Part shown: in pieces, positions 34,204-43,280 of the stretch | How the letters are laid out: each line of letters begins with the position of its first letter | Position numbering within the stretch: the stretch's first letter is position 1 | From: an uncultured Pelagibacteraceae bacterium | GTDB taxonomy: Bacteria; Pseudomonadota; Alphaproteobacteria; Pelagibacterales; Pelagibacteraceae | DNA: 46,902 nucleotides | Assembly: GCA_902553555.1 (NCBI GenBank) | Contig: CACDLE010000006.1 | Coordinates: 1 to 46,902, forward strand | Reading direction: 5' to 3' | Position numbers and translations under genes: made by a program | The notes under the pieces: model-generated | Database searches by the model: none | What the model was told of the DNA's origin: nothing | The model's input: the letters and a program-made list of their open reading frames with translations, nothing else

Positions 34204-36639
34204 ATGAAATTTAAAAAATTGGAGTTAACTGGATTTAAGTCCTTTTTTGATAAGACTACCTTTTTTATTGATGAAGGGTTAACTGGTATAGTAGGTCCTA
34301 ATGGTTGTGGTAAATCAAACATTGTTGAATCATTAAGATGGTGTATGGGAGAAACATCTGCAAAAAGTATGAGAGGTGCAGGCATGGAAGATGTTATTTT
34401 TTCAGGAACATCAAATCGCCCAGAAAAAAATTTTTCAGAAGTTTCAATTTTTCTAGATAATCAAAATAAGAGTGGGCCACAACAATACTCCTCAATGGAT
34501 GAGGTGCTGGTCTCAAGAAAAATTGAAAGAGACAAAGGTTCAAAGTATTACATTAATGGTAAAGAAGTTAGAGCAAGAGACGCACAAACATTTTTTGCTG
34601 ATCTGTCCACTGGTGCTCACTCACCATCAATGATTAGTCAAGGAAAAATTGGTCAACTAGTTATTTCAAAACCGGTTGAGAGAAGAGCTATTTTAGAAGA
34701 AGCCGCAGGTATAGCAGGAATTCATGCTAGAAGACACGAAGCTGAAACAAGACTAAATGCAGCTGAAAATAATTTAAAAAGAGCTGATGAATTAAAAAGA
34801 CAACAAGAAAAACAACTTGATAATTTAAAAAAACAAGCTGAAGAAGCAACTAAATACAAGGAAATATCAAAAAAAATTAGAAAAGCCGAATCTGGATTGT
34901 ATTACTTAAAATTAAAAGAAATAGAAAAAAATAAAAAAGAAATTATTGAAAATATAAGTGAACAAGATGATGAAATCAGCGCTTTAAAAATTGATATGAA
35001 TCATAATAATACTCTTTTAGAAGAAGAAAATAAAAAATTGTCACCTTTAAGAGATAAAAAAATAGAAAACTTAGCAAAACTTCAAAAGCTGAACCTTGAC
35101 ATGGTTAAATTAGAAGAAGAAGAGGAGAGAGTAAAGACTTTAAACGCAAAACTTAAAAATTCTATTGATACAATCGTTGCTGATTTAGATAGAGAAAGGA
35201 GTATTGCGCTTGACGCTTCTGTTAATGAAAAAAGAATATTGCAAGAAAAAAACGAATTAATCAAAACCGAAAAAGTTTTAAGTTCTTCAGAAATCCAATC
35301 TGATGAAAATAGAAAAAGATCATTAGAAATTTTGAATAATTTAAAAACTGAGTTAAACAAATCTATTGATCAAATAGAGGATTTAATTGACAATGACAAT
35401 AAAATTTCCAAAGACGTTTTTAAAAATCTTAAATCTATTATTAATAAGATTACACGTGCTCAAGAAGAATACGCACTTGCATCTGCAAAAAATGAAGTTG
35501 TCAAAAATGACTCTTTCAAACGTAAAGAAAGAATAAAAAATATAGACTTAGAACTTGAAAATTGGAAAAATTTGAAAACAAATTCCGAAAAAATGACAAT
35601 TGAGCTTAATAATAGAAAAAATAAAATCTTAAAAGAGTTTGATGATAACCAAAAAAATCCTGAGAAAATAGCTACGTCAAAGGGTCAAAATATTCAAAAT
35701 CTAGAAAATACTAAAAAAATTAATAAAGAATTAGAAGATGAGCTTATTCAATCAGAGAATAAATTTAATTCAATTAATAGTAATATCAAACTTATTCAAG
35801 AAAATTTATCTAATTTGAGAGAAAAAAAAGCGAGAAATGAAGCAACAATTGATGGAATCGAAAGTAGAAAAAAAGATTTATTTTATACAGTAACTTCAGA
35901 ATTAAACATTGAAAATGAAACAAAACTTTTAGCGTCTGCAGAGCTAGATCTGGATAACTTGCCATCGATTAATAGTCAAATAACACTGATTGATAAAATA
36001 AAAAAACAAAGAGACTCTATGGGATCAGTTAATTTAAGAGCGGATGAAGAAACAAAAAAATATGAAGATGAAATAAAAAAAATGGAAGATGATAGATCTG
36101 ATCTCTATTCAGCAATTGTTAAGTTAAAAACTAGTATTGATGAACTTAATCAAAAAGGTAGAGAAAGATTATTGGATGCTTTCGAGAAGGTAAATAGAAA
36201 ATTTAATGAAGTTTACACTAAACTTTTTAGTGGAGGAAATGCAAAATTAGAACTAGTTGACTCAGATGACCCGTTAGAGGCAGGACTTGAAATGTTTGTT
36301 TCACCACCTGGAAAAAGATTGCAATCAATAACTTTACTTTCTGGAGGTGAACAGGCTTTAACAGCATTGTCACTTATATTTGCTGTTTTTTTAGTTAATC
36401 CTTCACCAATTTGTGTTTTAGACGAAGTTGATGCACCGCTTGATGATGCGAATGTAACAAGATTTTGCGCTTTGTTAGATGAATTGACTAAAATAACAAA
36501 TACAAGATTTATAATCATCACACATCATGCCTTGACAATGTCTAGAATGCACAGACTATATGGTATAACAATGCCTGAAAAAGGCATAAGTCAACTAGTT
36601 GCTGTAGACCTAGAAAAAGCGGAAGAGCTAGTAGCATAA
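34204..36639 (+). CDS. smc: SMC chromosome-segregation ATPase, short form without an evident hinge
   Basis: The N-terminal head has Walker A GPNGCGKS at 31-38 and the SMC-specific FSGTSNRP region; the C-terminal head has the ABC signature LLSGGEQAL near 711 and Walker B CVLDEVDAPLDDAN near 740. Between them lies only about 450 residues of charged coiled-coil sequence, with no glycine-containing globular hinge that I can see. Bacterial SMCs are usually about 1,150-1,200 residues; this is 811. The head domains look fully functional. It sits downstream of dsbA as in other alphaproteobacteria. RecF or RecN do not fit the head motifs. scpA and scpB are not in this window. Confidence 0.92.
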   Translation: MKFKKLELTGFKSFFDKTTFFIDEGLTGIVGPNGCGKSNIVESLRWCMGETSAKSMRGAGMEDVIFSGTSNRPEKNFSEVSIFLDNQNKSGPQQYSSMDEVLVSRKIERDKGSKYYINGKEVRARDAQTFFADLSTGAHSPSMISQGKIGQLVISKPVERRAILEEAAGIAGIHARRHEAETRLNAAENNLKRADELKRQQEKQLDNLKKQAEEATKYKEISKKIRKAESGLYYLKLKEIEKNKKEIIENISEQDDEISALKIDMNHNNTLLEEENKKLSPLRDKKIENLAKLQKLNLDMVKLEEEEERVKTLNAKLKNSIDTIVADLDRERSIALDASVNEKRILQEKNELIKTEKVLSSSEIQSDENRKRSLEILNNLKTELNKSIDQIEDLIDNDNKISKDVFKNLKSIINKITRAQEEYALASAKNEVVKNDSFKRKERIKNIDLELENWKNLKTNSEKMTIELNNRKNKILKEFDDNQKNPEKIATSKGQNIQNLENTKKINKELEDELIQSENKFNSINSNIKLIQENLSNLREKKARNEATIDGIESRKKDLFYTVTSELNIENETKLLASAELDLDNLPSINSQITLIDKIKKQRDSMGSVNLRADEETKKYEDEIKKMEDDRSDLYSAIVKLKTSIDELNQKGRERLLDAFEKVNRKFNEVYTKLFSGGNAKLELVDSDDPLEAGLEMFVSPPGKRLQSITLLSGGEQALTALSLIFAVFLVNPSPICVLDEVDAPLDDANVTRFCALLDELTKITNTRFIIITHHALTMSRMHRLYGITMPEKGISQLVAVDLEKAEELVA

Positions 36640-36644
36640 AATTA

Positions 36645-36935
36645 ATGTCTAATAAAGATAATGACAATTTTAAAACTCGCTTAAAAATTGCAAAAAAACA
36701 GATATCGTCAAATAATACAAATGATGCCGATAATAAAGGGCTTTTTATGGGTTCCGCTTTTAGACTTGGAACAGAATTGGTTGCTGCAGTCGTGGTTGGG
36801 ACAATTATTGGGTTTATTTTAGATAGTTGGTTTGGTACTAAACCTTGGTTCATTATTATTTTCTTTTTACTCGGCGTTACAGCAGGTATTTTGAATGTTA
36901 TAAGGACAGCAAAAAAAATGCAGGACAATAATTAA
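36645..36935 (+). CDS. atpI: ATP synthase AtpI/AtpZ-family protein
   Basis: Small 96-residue membrane protein with two hydrophobic helices (about 38-60 and 66-88). The motif GSAFRLGTELVAAVVVGTIIGFILD with Gly-rich first helix and the DSWFGTKPW loop are typical of the AtpI group, thought to aid c-ring assembly or magnesium supply. It starts 5 bases after smc and leads the Fo genes. Confidence 0.85.
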   Translation: MSNKDNDNFKTRLKIAKKQISSNNTNDADNKGLFMGSAFRLGTELVAAVVVGTIIGFILDSWFGTKPWFIIIFFLLGVTAGILNVIRTAKKMQDNN

Positions 36936-36946
36936 ACGGAGTTAAA

Positions 36947-37681
36947 ATGTCAAAAAACCCAATGCATCAATTTGAAGTTTATAAAATTGGGCCAGAAATA
37001 AAATTTGGATCAGTAGATTTATCATTCACGAATGCAAGTTTATTTATGCTTATAAGTGCAACAATTATTTGTTTTTTTTTATTTTTAGGTTCAAAAAATA
37101 AAAGTATTATACCTAACAAAATTCAACTTATAGCGGAACTATTTTATAATTTTATAGCAAAAATGATAAGCGATACTGCAGGCTCAAAGGCTAAGCCGTA
37201 CTTTCCTTTTATATTTAGTTTGTTTATGTTTGTTTTGCTTTGCAATATGGTTGGAATGTTACCTTATTCATTTACTGTAACTAGCCATATCATAGTTACG
37301 CTTATAATGGCTTTATTCATTTTTATTGCAGTAACAATTATCGGTTTTTTAAAACATGGTTTCAAATATCTTTCAATTTTTGTACCAAAAGGTGTACCTG
37401 CACTTTTATTGCCTTTAATAACAATTATTGAGATTATTTCATATTTAAGCAGGCCAGTGAGTCTTTCGGTTAGATTATTTGCAAATATGATGGCTGGTCA
37501 CACTATGTTAAAAGTATTTGGTGGGTTTGTAATTAGTTTAGGGGTACTGGGTGGGTGGTTACCACTTAGTTTTTCAGTAGCATTGACGGGTTTGGAAATT
37601 TTAGTTGCATTTTTACAAGCTTATGTTTTTGCAATATTAACCTGCATCTACTTAAATGATGCATTAAATCTTCACCATTAA
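36947..37681 (+). CDS. atpB: ATP synthase Fo subunit a
   Basis: Membrane stator subunit with the proton half-channels. It has five or six hydrophobic helices; the essential Arg is in the SVRLFANMMAGH stretch and the C-terminal helix has GLEILVAFLQAYVFAILTCIYLNDA. The 244-residue length is typical. A GGAG ribosome binding site (36938-36941) lies 5 bases before the ATG. Confidence 0.96.
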   Translation: MSKNPMHQFEVYKIGPEIKFGSVDLSFTNASLFMLISATIICFFLFLGSKNKSIIPNKIQLIAELFYNFIAKMISDTAGSKAKPYFPFIFSLFMFVLLCNMVGMLPYSFTVTSHIIVTLIMALFIFIAVTIIGFLKHGFKYLSIFVPKGVPALLLPLITIIEIISYLSRPVSLSVRLFANMMAGHTMLKVFGGFVISLGVLGGWLPLSFSVALTGLEILVAFLQAYVFAILTCIYLNDALNLHH

Positions 37682-37682
37682 T

Positions 37683-37690
37683 AAAGGAGG
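37683..37690 (+). promoter_or_regulatory. Strong Shine-Dalgarno sequence for atpE
   Basis: AAAGGAGG, complementary to the usual 16S rRNA tail, ends 5 bases before the atpE ATG. Most starts in this window have weak or no such motif, so it stands out; the c subunit is needed in many more copies than its neighbours. Confidence 0.75.
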
Positions 37691-37695
37691 AAAAA

Positions 37696-37923
37696 ATGGA
37701 GTTAGAAGCAGCAAAGATGATTGGAGCAGGTTTAGCTGCAATCGCATTAGCAGGAGCTGGAGTAGGTATTGGAATTATTTTTGGTAACTACCTGTCTGGT
37801 GCTATGAGAAATCCATCTGCCGCTCAAAAGCAATTTCCAAACCTATTGTTAGGATTTGCTTTAGCTGAGGCAACTGGATTATTTGGACTAGTAGTTGCGC
37901 TTATTATTTTATTTGCGTTTTAA
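37696..37923 (+). CDS. atpE: ATP synthase Fo subunit c
   Basis: Proton-carrying ring subunit, 75 residues, two helices joined by a polar loop. The glycine-rich first helix (GAGLAAIALAGAGVGIGIIFG), the RNPSAAQK loop, and the essential carboxylate in the second helix (FALAEATGLFGLV) are visible. The site has no sodium-type ligand pattern obvious to me, so protons are assumed. A strong ribosome binding site precedes it. Confidence 0.97.
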   Translation: MELEAAKMIGAGLAAIALAGAGVGIGIIFGNYLSGAMRNPSAAQKQFPNLLLGFALAEATGLFGLVVALIILFAF

Positions 37924-37930
37924 ATAAAAT

Positions 37931-38506
37931 ATGAAAGTAAAAGTTTTATTAGTCGTATTAATTGTTTTTTATAAAATTAATTTGAATGCAGCTGAGGCTG
38001 GAATGCCTCAGCTTGACCCAACCTATTGGTTTTCTCAAGCCTTCTGGCTAATTCTAATATTTTCATTATTATATATTTCTATAGCTAAGTTTTTTATTCC
38101 AAAAATCAAAGATAATTTAGACGATAGAGAAAATAAGATAAAAGATGATCTTGATGAAGCAAAAGAGCTAAATGAATTGGCTGAAAAGAAAAATTTAGAA
38201 TATGAAAATATGTTGATTAAAGCAAAAAAAGATGTTGCCAAAATATTATTAGACTCAAAAAATCAACTTGATAAAAGTATTAATTCAAAAAAAGAAACTT
38301 TTGAAAAAGATTTAGAAAATCAAATTAAAAAAGTAGAAAATGAAATTATTGAAGCGAAAAAAAAATCGGCAAATAAAATTAATTTAATGTCAGAAGAGAT
38401 TTCATCTCAAATTATTAAAGAAGTTACTGGTCACAAACCAAATGATGCTACTTTAAAGAAAGCAGTTATAGAAATTTCAAAAGAAAGAGTAAATAAAAAC
38501 TTATGA
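37931..38506 (+). CDS. ATP synthase Fo subunit b' (AtpF2/AtpG type)
   Basis: One of two b-type peripheral-stalk subunits, as in photosynthetic and other alphaproteobacteria. It has 191 residues: a short hydrophobic N-terminus, the b' pattern GMPQLDPTYWFSQAFWL, a membrane helix near 35-52, and a long charged coiled coil. It overlaps the b gene by 4 bases. Confidence 0.92.
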   Translation: MKVKVLLVVLIVFYKINLNAAEAGMPQLDPTYWFSQAFWLILIFSLLYISIAKFFIPKIKDNLDDRENKIKDDLDEAKELNELAEKKNLEYENMLIKAKKDVAKILLDSKNQLDKSINSKKETFEKDLENQIKKVENEIIEAKKKSANKINLMSEEISSQIIKEVTGHKPNDATLKKAVIEISKERVNKNL

Positions 38507-39000
38507 CTATAGATGCAACATTTTGGGTAGCAATTTCTTTTATAATTTTTATATTATTATTATTTTACTTCAAAATACCAGCAAAAGTACAATCAGTTTT
38601 AGATGATAATATTAATAAGATAAAAGGCCAAATTGATGAGGCTGAAAGTTTAAAAGAAGAGGCCAAAAGTAATTTGGCTAATCAAGAGAAAAAGTTAGCA
38701 GACTCAAAAACAGAAATACAATCAATGATAAATGATGCTACGAGTGCGGCAGATAGAAAAGTTAAAAAAAGTAATGAAGACTTAGAGAGTTTTTTAAAAA
38801 TTAAAAGAAAAAATACTAGTGATAAGATTAAGCAAATGAAGAGCCAAGCTCTTAAAGACATAAAAAATACATCTGTAGAAATTGCCGTTGAAAGCGCAGA
38901 AAGAGTTATTAAAAATTCTTTAGACAAGAGCAAATTAGATGAAATTTTCAAGAAAAGTGTAGAGGAAACAAAGTTAGCACTTCAAAAGAAATCCAGTTAA
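38503..39000 (+). CDS. atpF: ATP synthase Fo subunit b
   Basis: Peripheral-stalk subunit of 165 residues: an N-terminal membrane helix (TFWVAISFIIFILLLFYF), then a coiled coil rich in Lys, Glu and Ser. It closes the Fo gene set; the F1 genes are not in the window, in keeping with the split atp operons of alphaproteobacteria. Only 17 bases separate its stop from crtI on the same strand, with room for little more than a ribosome binding site. Confidence 0.93.
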   Translation: MTIDATFWVAISFIIFILLLFYFKIPAKVQSVLDDNINKIKGQIDEAESLKEEAKSNLANQEKKLADSKTEIQSMINDATSAADRKVKKSNEDLESFLKIKRKNTSDKIKQMKSQALKDIKNTSVEIAVESAERVIKNSLDKSKLDEIFKKSVEETKLALQKKSS

Positions 39001-39017
39001 AATAAGCCATAATATTT

Positions 39018-40490
39018 ATGGCAAAAAAAATTATAATCATTGGCTCTGGTTTTGGTGGTTTAGCAGCATCCCTAAGACTTAGAGCAAAAGGATACAACGT
39101 AACACTTGTCGAAAAACATTCGAACTTAGGTGGTAGAGCTAGAGTTTTTAAAAAAGGAAACTTTATTTACGACGGTGGTCCTACCGTCATCACAGCGCCC
39201 TATTTACTCGATGAATTATTTGCTTTATTTGACAAAAAAATTTCAGACTACGCAAAAATAGTACCATTAGATCTATGGTACCGTTTCGTCTTTAGCAATG
39301 GTGATACTTTTGATTACAGTGGAAATGAGGATGCTATGAAAGAAGAAATTGAAAAATTTTCCTATGAAGACTTTAAGGGCTATAAAGATTTAGTAAATTT
39401 TACAGAAAAAATATTTAATAAAGGTTTTACTGATTTATCGGACAAACCTTTTAATAACTTATTGTTCATGCTTAAGCAAGTACCTTCTCTATTACACTTA
39501 AAGAGCTACAAATCTGTTTATGAATTGGTATCACATTATATATCTAATGAAAAACTAAGAAGAGTTTTTAGCATGCATCCTTTATTGGTTGGAGGCAATC
39601 CTTTCACAACAACATCTATATACACATTAATTCTTTTTTTAGAGAAAAAATGGGGAATTCATTATTCAATAGGCGGAACAGGAAATGTGGTCTCTGCACT
39701 TGAAAAACTTATGAACGAAGAAGGAATTGAAATAATTAAAAATGCAGAAGTTACAGAAATAATAACAAACAAAAATTTTATAAAAGGTGTAAAAATAAAT
39801 AATACAAAAATTATTAATTGTGATTTTATTATTTGTAATTCTGATCCACCTAATGTTTATAAAAATTTAATTAAATCTAAAGAAAAGTATAATTTCTTCT
39901 TTAAACAAAAAATAAATAGAATGGATTACTCAATGGGTCTCTTTGTTTATTATTTTGGGTCTAAGAAACAGTATAAAAACGTTGCGCATCATACTATTTA
40001 TTTTGGAGAATCCTATAAAGAGCATTTGGATAAAATTTTTGAAAAAAAAATTCTATCTGATGATATAAGTTATTATTTACATCGTCCATCAGCTACCGAC
40101 TCTAGTATGGCGCCCGATGGTCAAGATGCCTTTTATGTCTTAGTGCCAGTTCCTAATAATCTTTCAAATATAAATTGGTCTACAGAGGGTGAAAAATTTA
40201 AGGATTTAGTTTTAAACAAAATGGATGAATCAGTTTTACCTGGAATAAAAAATAATGTTATAAATGATTTTTATTTAACACCAAATTATTTTGAAAAGGA
40301 TTTATCTACTTTGCACGGTTCTGGTTTTTCTATACAACCCAAATTTTCTCAATCAGCATACTTTAGATTTCATAATAAATCAGAAGTAATTAAAAATTTA
40401 TATTTTGTAGGCGCAGGAACGCATCCAGGTGCGGGTATGCCTGGAGTTTTATCTTCTGCTAAAGTTTTAGATAAATTTTTTAATGAATAA
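39018..40490 (+). CDS. crtI: Phytoene desaturase
   Basis: FAD-dependent desaturase converting phytoene to lycopene. N-terminal dinucleotide motif IIIGSGFGGLAASLRLRAKG, then VEKHSNLGGRARVF and YDGGPTVITAP, and the bacterial CrtI C-terminal signature YFVGAGTHPGAGMPGVLSSAK. The 490-residue length is standard. First gene of the crtI-crtB-crtY-blh run; it overlaps crtB by 8 bases. Confidence 0.96.
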   Translation: MAKKIIIIGSGFGGLAASLRLRAKGYNVTLVEKHSNLGGRARVFKKGNFIYDGGPTVITAPYLLDELFALFDKKISDYAKIVPLDLWYRFVFSNGDTFDYSGNEDAMKEEIEKFSYEDFKGYKDLVNFTEKIFNKGFTDLSDKPFNNLLFMLKQVPSLLHLKSYKSVYELVSHYISNEKLRRVFSMHPLLVGGNPFTTTSIYTLILFLEKKWGIHYSIGGTGNVVSALEKLMNEEGIEIIKNAEVTEIITNKNFIKGVKINNTKIINCDFIICNSDPPNVYKNLIKSKEKYNFFFKQKINRMDYSMGLFVYYFGSKKQYKNVAHHTIYFGESYKEHLDKIFEKKILSDDISYYLHRPSATDSSMAPDGQDAFYVLVPVPNNLSNINWSTEGEKFKDLVLNKMDESVLPGIKNNVINDFYLTPNYFEKDLSTLHGSGFSIQPKFSQSAYFRFHNKSEVIKNLYFVGAGTHPGAGMPGVLSSAKVLDKFFNE

Positions 40491-41331
40491 TAATTTAATA
40501 AAAAAACATGCTAAATCTTTTTACTGGGCAAGTATATTTTTACCAAAACCAATATTTAAAAAATGCTCTTACCTATATAATTTTTGTAGGACATTAGATG
40601 ATATAGTTGATGATAAAAATGATATTGAAACTAAGAAAATTAACTTCTTAAAATTTAAAAAAAACTTCGAGAATAAAAATTTTAAAGATCCGATTATAAA
40701 GGAAATGTGGTCAATAATTTATAGTGAAAAAATTTCTACTAAAATCGTTTATGATTTATTTGATGGAGTTGAGACAGATTTAGTAAATAAACTTAGCATC
40801 AAATCAAAAAAAGACTTGCTGGTATATTCGTATAGAGTAGCTGGCACGGTTGGCTTAATGATGTCCAAAATACTTAAAGTTGAAAATAAAGAGGCACTTA
40901 AGGGCGCGATAGATCTAGGAATTGCTATGCAGCTAACAAATATTGCGAGAGATGTTTTTGAAGATAATGCTCGTAATAGAAAATACATTTGTACAAAATT
41001 TTCTTCTATAAAAGATACAATTAAAGAAGCTGATATTTTTTATCAAAAATCTTTTAACTCAATAAGTGTAATACCGTTAAGAACTAGGTTTTCTGTCATA
41101 GTGGCAAGACGAATTTATAAAAAAATAGGTGACTATATTCTTAAACATAAGGATATAGAGAGTTATGAAAAAGCTGGAAAAATTTATGTACCTATAATCA
41201 GCAAAATTAATGAGACCTTTTTATCGATTTTTGACTTTATAAAATTATTATTTATAAAAAAAATAAGCTACGATAATTATGACAATCATAATATTTTGGC
41301 GCAGGAGATAAATTTAAATGAAAGAGTTTGA
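40483..41331 (+). CDS. crtB: Phytoene synthase
   Basis: Condenses two geranylgeranyl diphosphates into phytoene. The first Asp-rich motif is RTLDDIVDD and the second is NIARDVFEDNARNRKY, both Mg-diphosphate sites; SYRVAGTVGLMM is also typical. Length 282. The partner crtE (geranylgeranyl diphosphate synthase) is not in this window. Squalene synthase is related, but neighbours make CrtB the clear choice. Confidence 0.94.
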   Translation: MNNNLIKKHAKSFYWASIFLPKPIFKKCSYLYNFCRTLDDIVDDKNDIETKKINFLKFKKNFENKNFKDPIIKEMWSIIYSEKISTKIVYDLFDGVETDLVNKLSIKSKKDLLVYSYRVAGTVGLMMSKILKVENKEALKGAIDLGIAMQLTNIARDVFEDNARNRKYICTKFSSIKDTIKEADIFYQKSFNSISVIPLRTRFSVIVARRIYKKIGDYILKHKDIESYEKAGKIYVPIISKINETFLSIFDFIKLLFIKKISYDNYDNHNILAQEINLNERV

Positions 41332-42382
41332 TTATATAATCGTTGGTGGTGGATGTGCTGGATTGTCTTTGGCTTATGAGCTTGAAATTAAAGGAAAGCT
41401 AAAAGATAAAAGTCTAGCAATAATTGAGAATCGTGAGAACTATCTAAGAGACAAAACTTGGTCATTTTGGAAAGTTATTGACCATAATTTTGAAGATTGT
41501 GTGATAAAAAGTTGGAATAATTTTACGATAAATTCTGCAGAAAAAACTAATGAACTAAATGCTGATAAATTTCCTTATCAAAGTATCGATAGTGGTAAAT
41601 TTTATAAAAAAGTTAATGATAAACTCTCTACTAATCCGAAAATTAGTTACCTTAAAAATATTAATGAAATAAATACTCAAAAATCAATAATCTTTAATAG
41701 TGTTTTTAATGGGGAACGTGATGAGTCACAACTTTGGCAACATTTTCAAGGAATTGAAATTGAAACGACAAGAGATATTTTTGATGATCAAATCTTAAAT
41801 CTTATGGATTTTAATTGTGATCAAGGGGACAGTGTTCATTTTTTTTATACTTTGCCATTTAGTAAAAATAGAGCGTTAATAGAAACTACATGGCTATCAG
41901 ATCTAAAGAATAAAAGTATAATGGACTATGACATTCAATTAGAAAATTATATAAAAAATAATTTAGGGATAAAAAATTATAAAATTCAATTTACAGAAAA
42001 AGGTGCAATACCTTTGTTTTATCCCGAAAATCAAACTAACAAAAGAACAATAAACATTGGTTCCCTTGGAGGAATGACAAGATTGAGCACAGGTTATACT
42101 TTTTTAAATATACAAGAACATAGTAAATATATTTGTGATAATATTGAAACTATTTTAACAAAAAAAAAATTCACAATAGGAAAGAAGTATCAATTACTTG
42201 ATAAAATTTTTTTGAGGGTGCTAAAGAATAACCCTGAAAAAATGCCAAAAATATTTTATGACATGTTCCAAGGTTCATCAAATAAAATAATAAAATTTCT
42301 ATCAAATAAAAGTAATTTTTTTGATGATCTGTCTATTATTATGAAAATGCCAAAATTACTTTTTTTAAAAGCTTTGATTTAA
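41318..42382 (+). CDS. crtY: Lycopene beta-cyclase (CrtY type)
   Basis: Flavoprotein converting lycopene to beta-carotene. N-terminal YIIVGGGCAGLSLAYEL dinucleotide motif, RDKTWSFW, FNSVFNGERDESQLWQHFQG and the later GAIPLFYP, IGSLGGMTRLSTGYTF stretches match the bacterial CrtY family. The 354-residue length is slightly short of the usual 380. It overlaps crtB by 14 bases and ends one base before blh. Confidence 0.92.
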   Translation: MKEFDYIIVGGGCAGLSLAYELEIKGKLKDKSLAIIENRENYLRDKTWSFWKVIDHNFEDCVIKSWNNFTINSAEKTNELNADKFPYQSIDSGKFYKKVNDKLSTNPKISYLKNINEINTQKSIIFNSVFNGERDESQLWQHFQGIEIETTRDIFDDQILNLMDFNCDQGDSVHFFYTLPFSKNRALIETTWLSDLKNKSIMDYDIQLENYIKNNLGIKNYKIQFTEKGAIPLFYPENQTNKRTINIGSLGGMTRLSTGYTFLNIQEHSKYICDNIETILTKKKFTIGKKYQLLDKIFLRVLKNNPEKMPKIFYDMFQGSSNKIIKFLSNKSNFFDDLSIIMKMPKLLFLKALI

Positions 42383-42383
42383 A

Positions 42384-43280
42384 ATGACCAATACTTATAT
42401 AAATAAATATCATTCATTATTATTTTTTTTTATATGTTTTGTTTTAAATTTTTTTAAAGAGGTTTTACAATTAAATCACGATCTAGGTGCTTTTATTTGT
42501 TTTTTTTTAATAGCTACTCTTGGTATTTCACATGGTGCTTTGGATAATCAGAAAGGATTAAATTTATTCAAAAAATTAGAAATTAAAAATATTGCATTTT
42601 TTTATTTAGGTTATGTGGTTTTGGCTATATTGGTAATATCATGCTGGTTGATATTTTCTACATTTACCCTAATTATATTTCTATTGGTAGCAGCTTTCCA
42701 TTTCGGGAAGGAAGATAATGTTTTTGAATTAAGAAAAATTAAATTAGTAAATCTTTTGCATCTTTCAAAGGGATCTCTAATTATTTTAGCTCCGCTATAC
42801 TTTAAAACCAAAGAAACTGTTGAAATTTTTACAATTTTAAATGTCAGCATGGGAAACATTGATGAAAGACTTATAATTGGATTTATGATACTTGGTATAT
42901 TTAGCAGTTTTATTGTAAATAGAGATTTTTTATATTCTTTTTTAGATTGTTTTTCTATCATATTGTTAAATTATACCTTTTCACCTTTAGTTGCTTTTAC
43001 GATTTATTTTTGTTTTTTGCATTCAATTAGACACTCAATTACCTTAGTATTTGAGTTGGATAATAAAAATTTTTTAAATGGTGCTAAAATTTTCTTTAAA
43101 AAAGCATTGCCGTTGACAGTCATCACGGCAATAATTTTTGTATCAAGTTTTTATGCTATTAATAATTATTATTCGTTAAATTCATCAATTTTAAAGGTTG
43201 TTTTTATTGGTTTGGCCTCTTTAACTTTTCCGCATATATTGCTTGAATATCTAATAGAGAAATATGAAAAAAGAACTTAA
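42384..43280 (+). CDS. blh: Beta-carotene 15,15'-dioxygenase (Brp/Blh family)
   Basis: Membrane oxygenase that splits beta-carotene into two retinals. The 298-residue protein is mostly hydrophobic helices, with the candidate iron-ligand histidines in ISHGALDNQ, AAFHFGKEDN, FLHSIRHS and FPHILLEYL. Retinal is the chromophore of proteorhodopsin, which is not in this window but must be expected elsewhere. It overlaps ispH by 17 bases. Confidence 0.93.
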   Translation: MTNTYINKYHSLLFFFICFVLNFFKEVLQLNHDLGAFICFFLIATLGISHGALDNQKGLNLFKKLEIKNIAFFYLGYVVLAILVISCWLIFSTFTLIIFLLVAAFHFGKEDNVFELRKIKLVNLLHLSKGSLIILAPLYFKTKETVEIFTILNVSMGNIDERLIIGFMILGIFSSFIVNRDFLYSFLDCFSIILLNYTFSPLVAFTIYFCFLHSIRHSITLVFELDNKNFLNGAKIFFKKALPLTVITAIIFVSSFYAINNYYSLNSSILKVVFIGLASLTFPHILLEYLIEKYEKRT

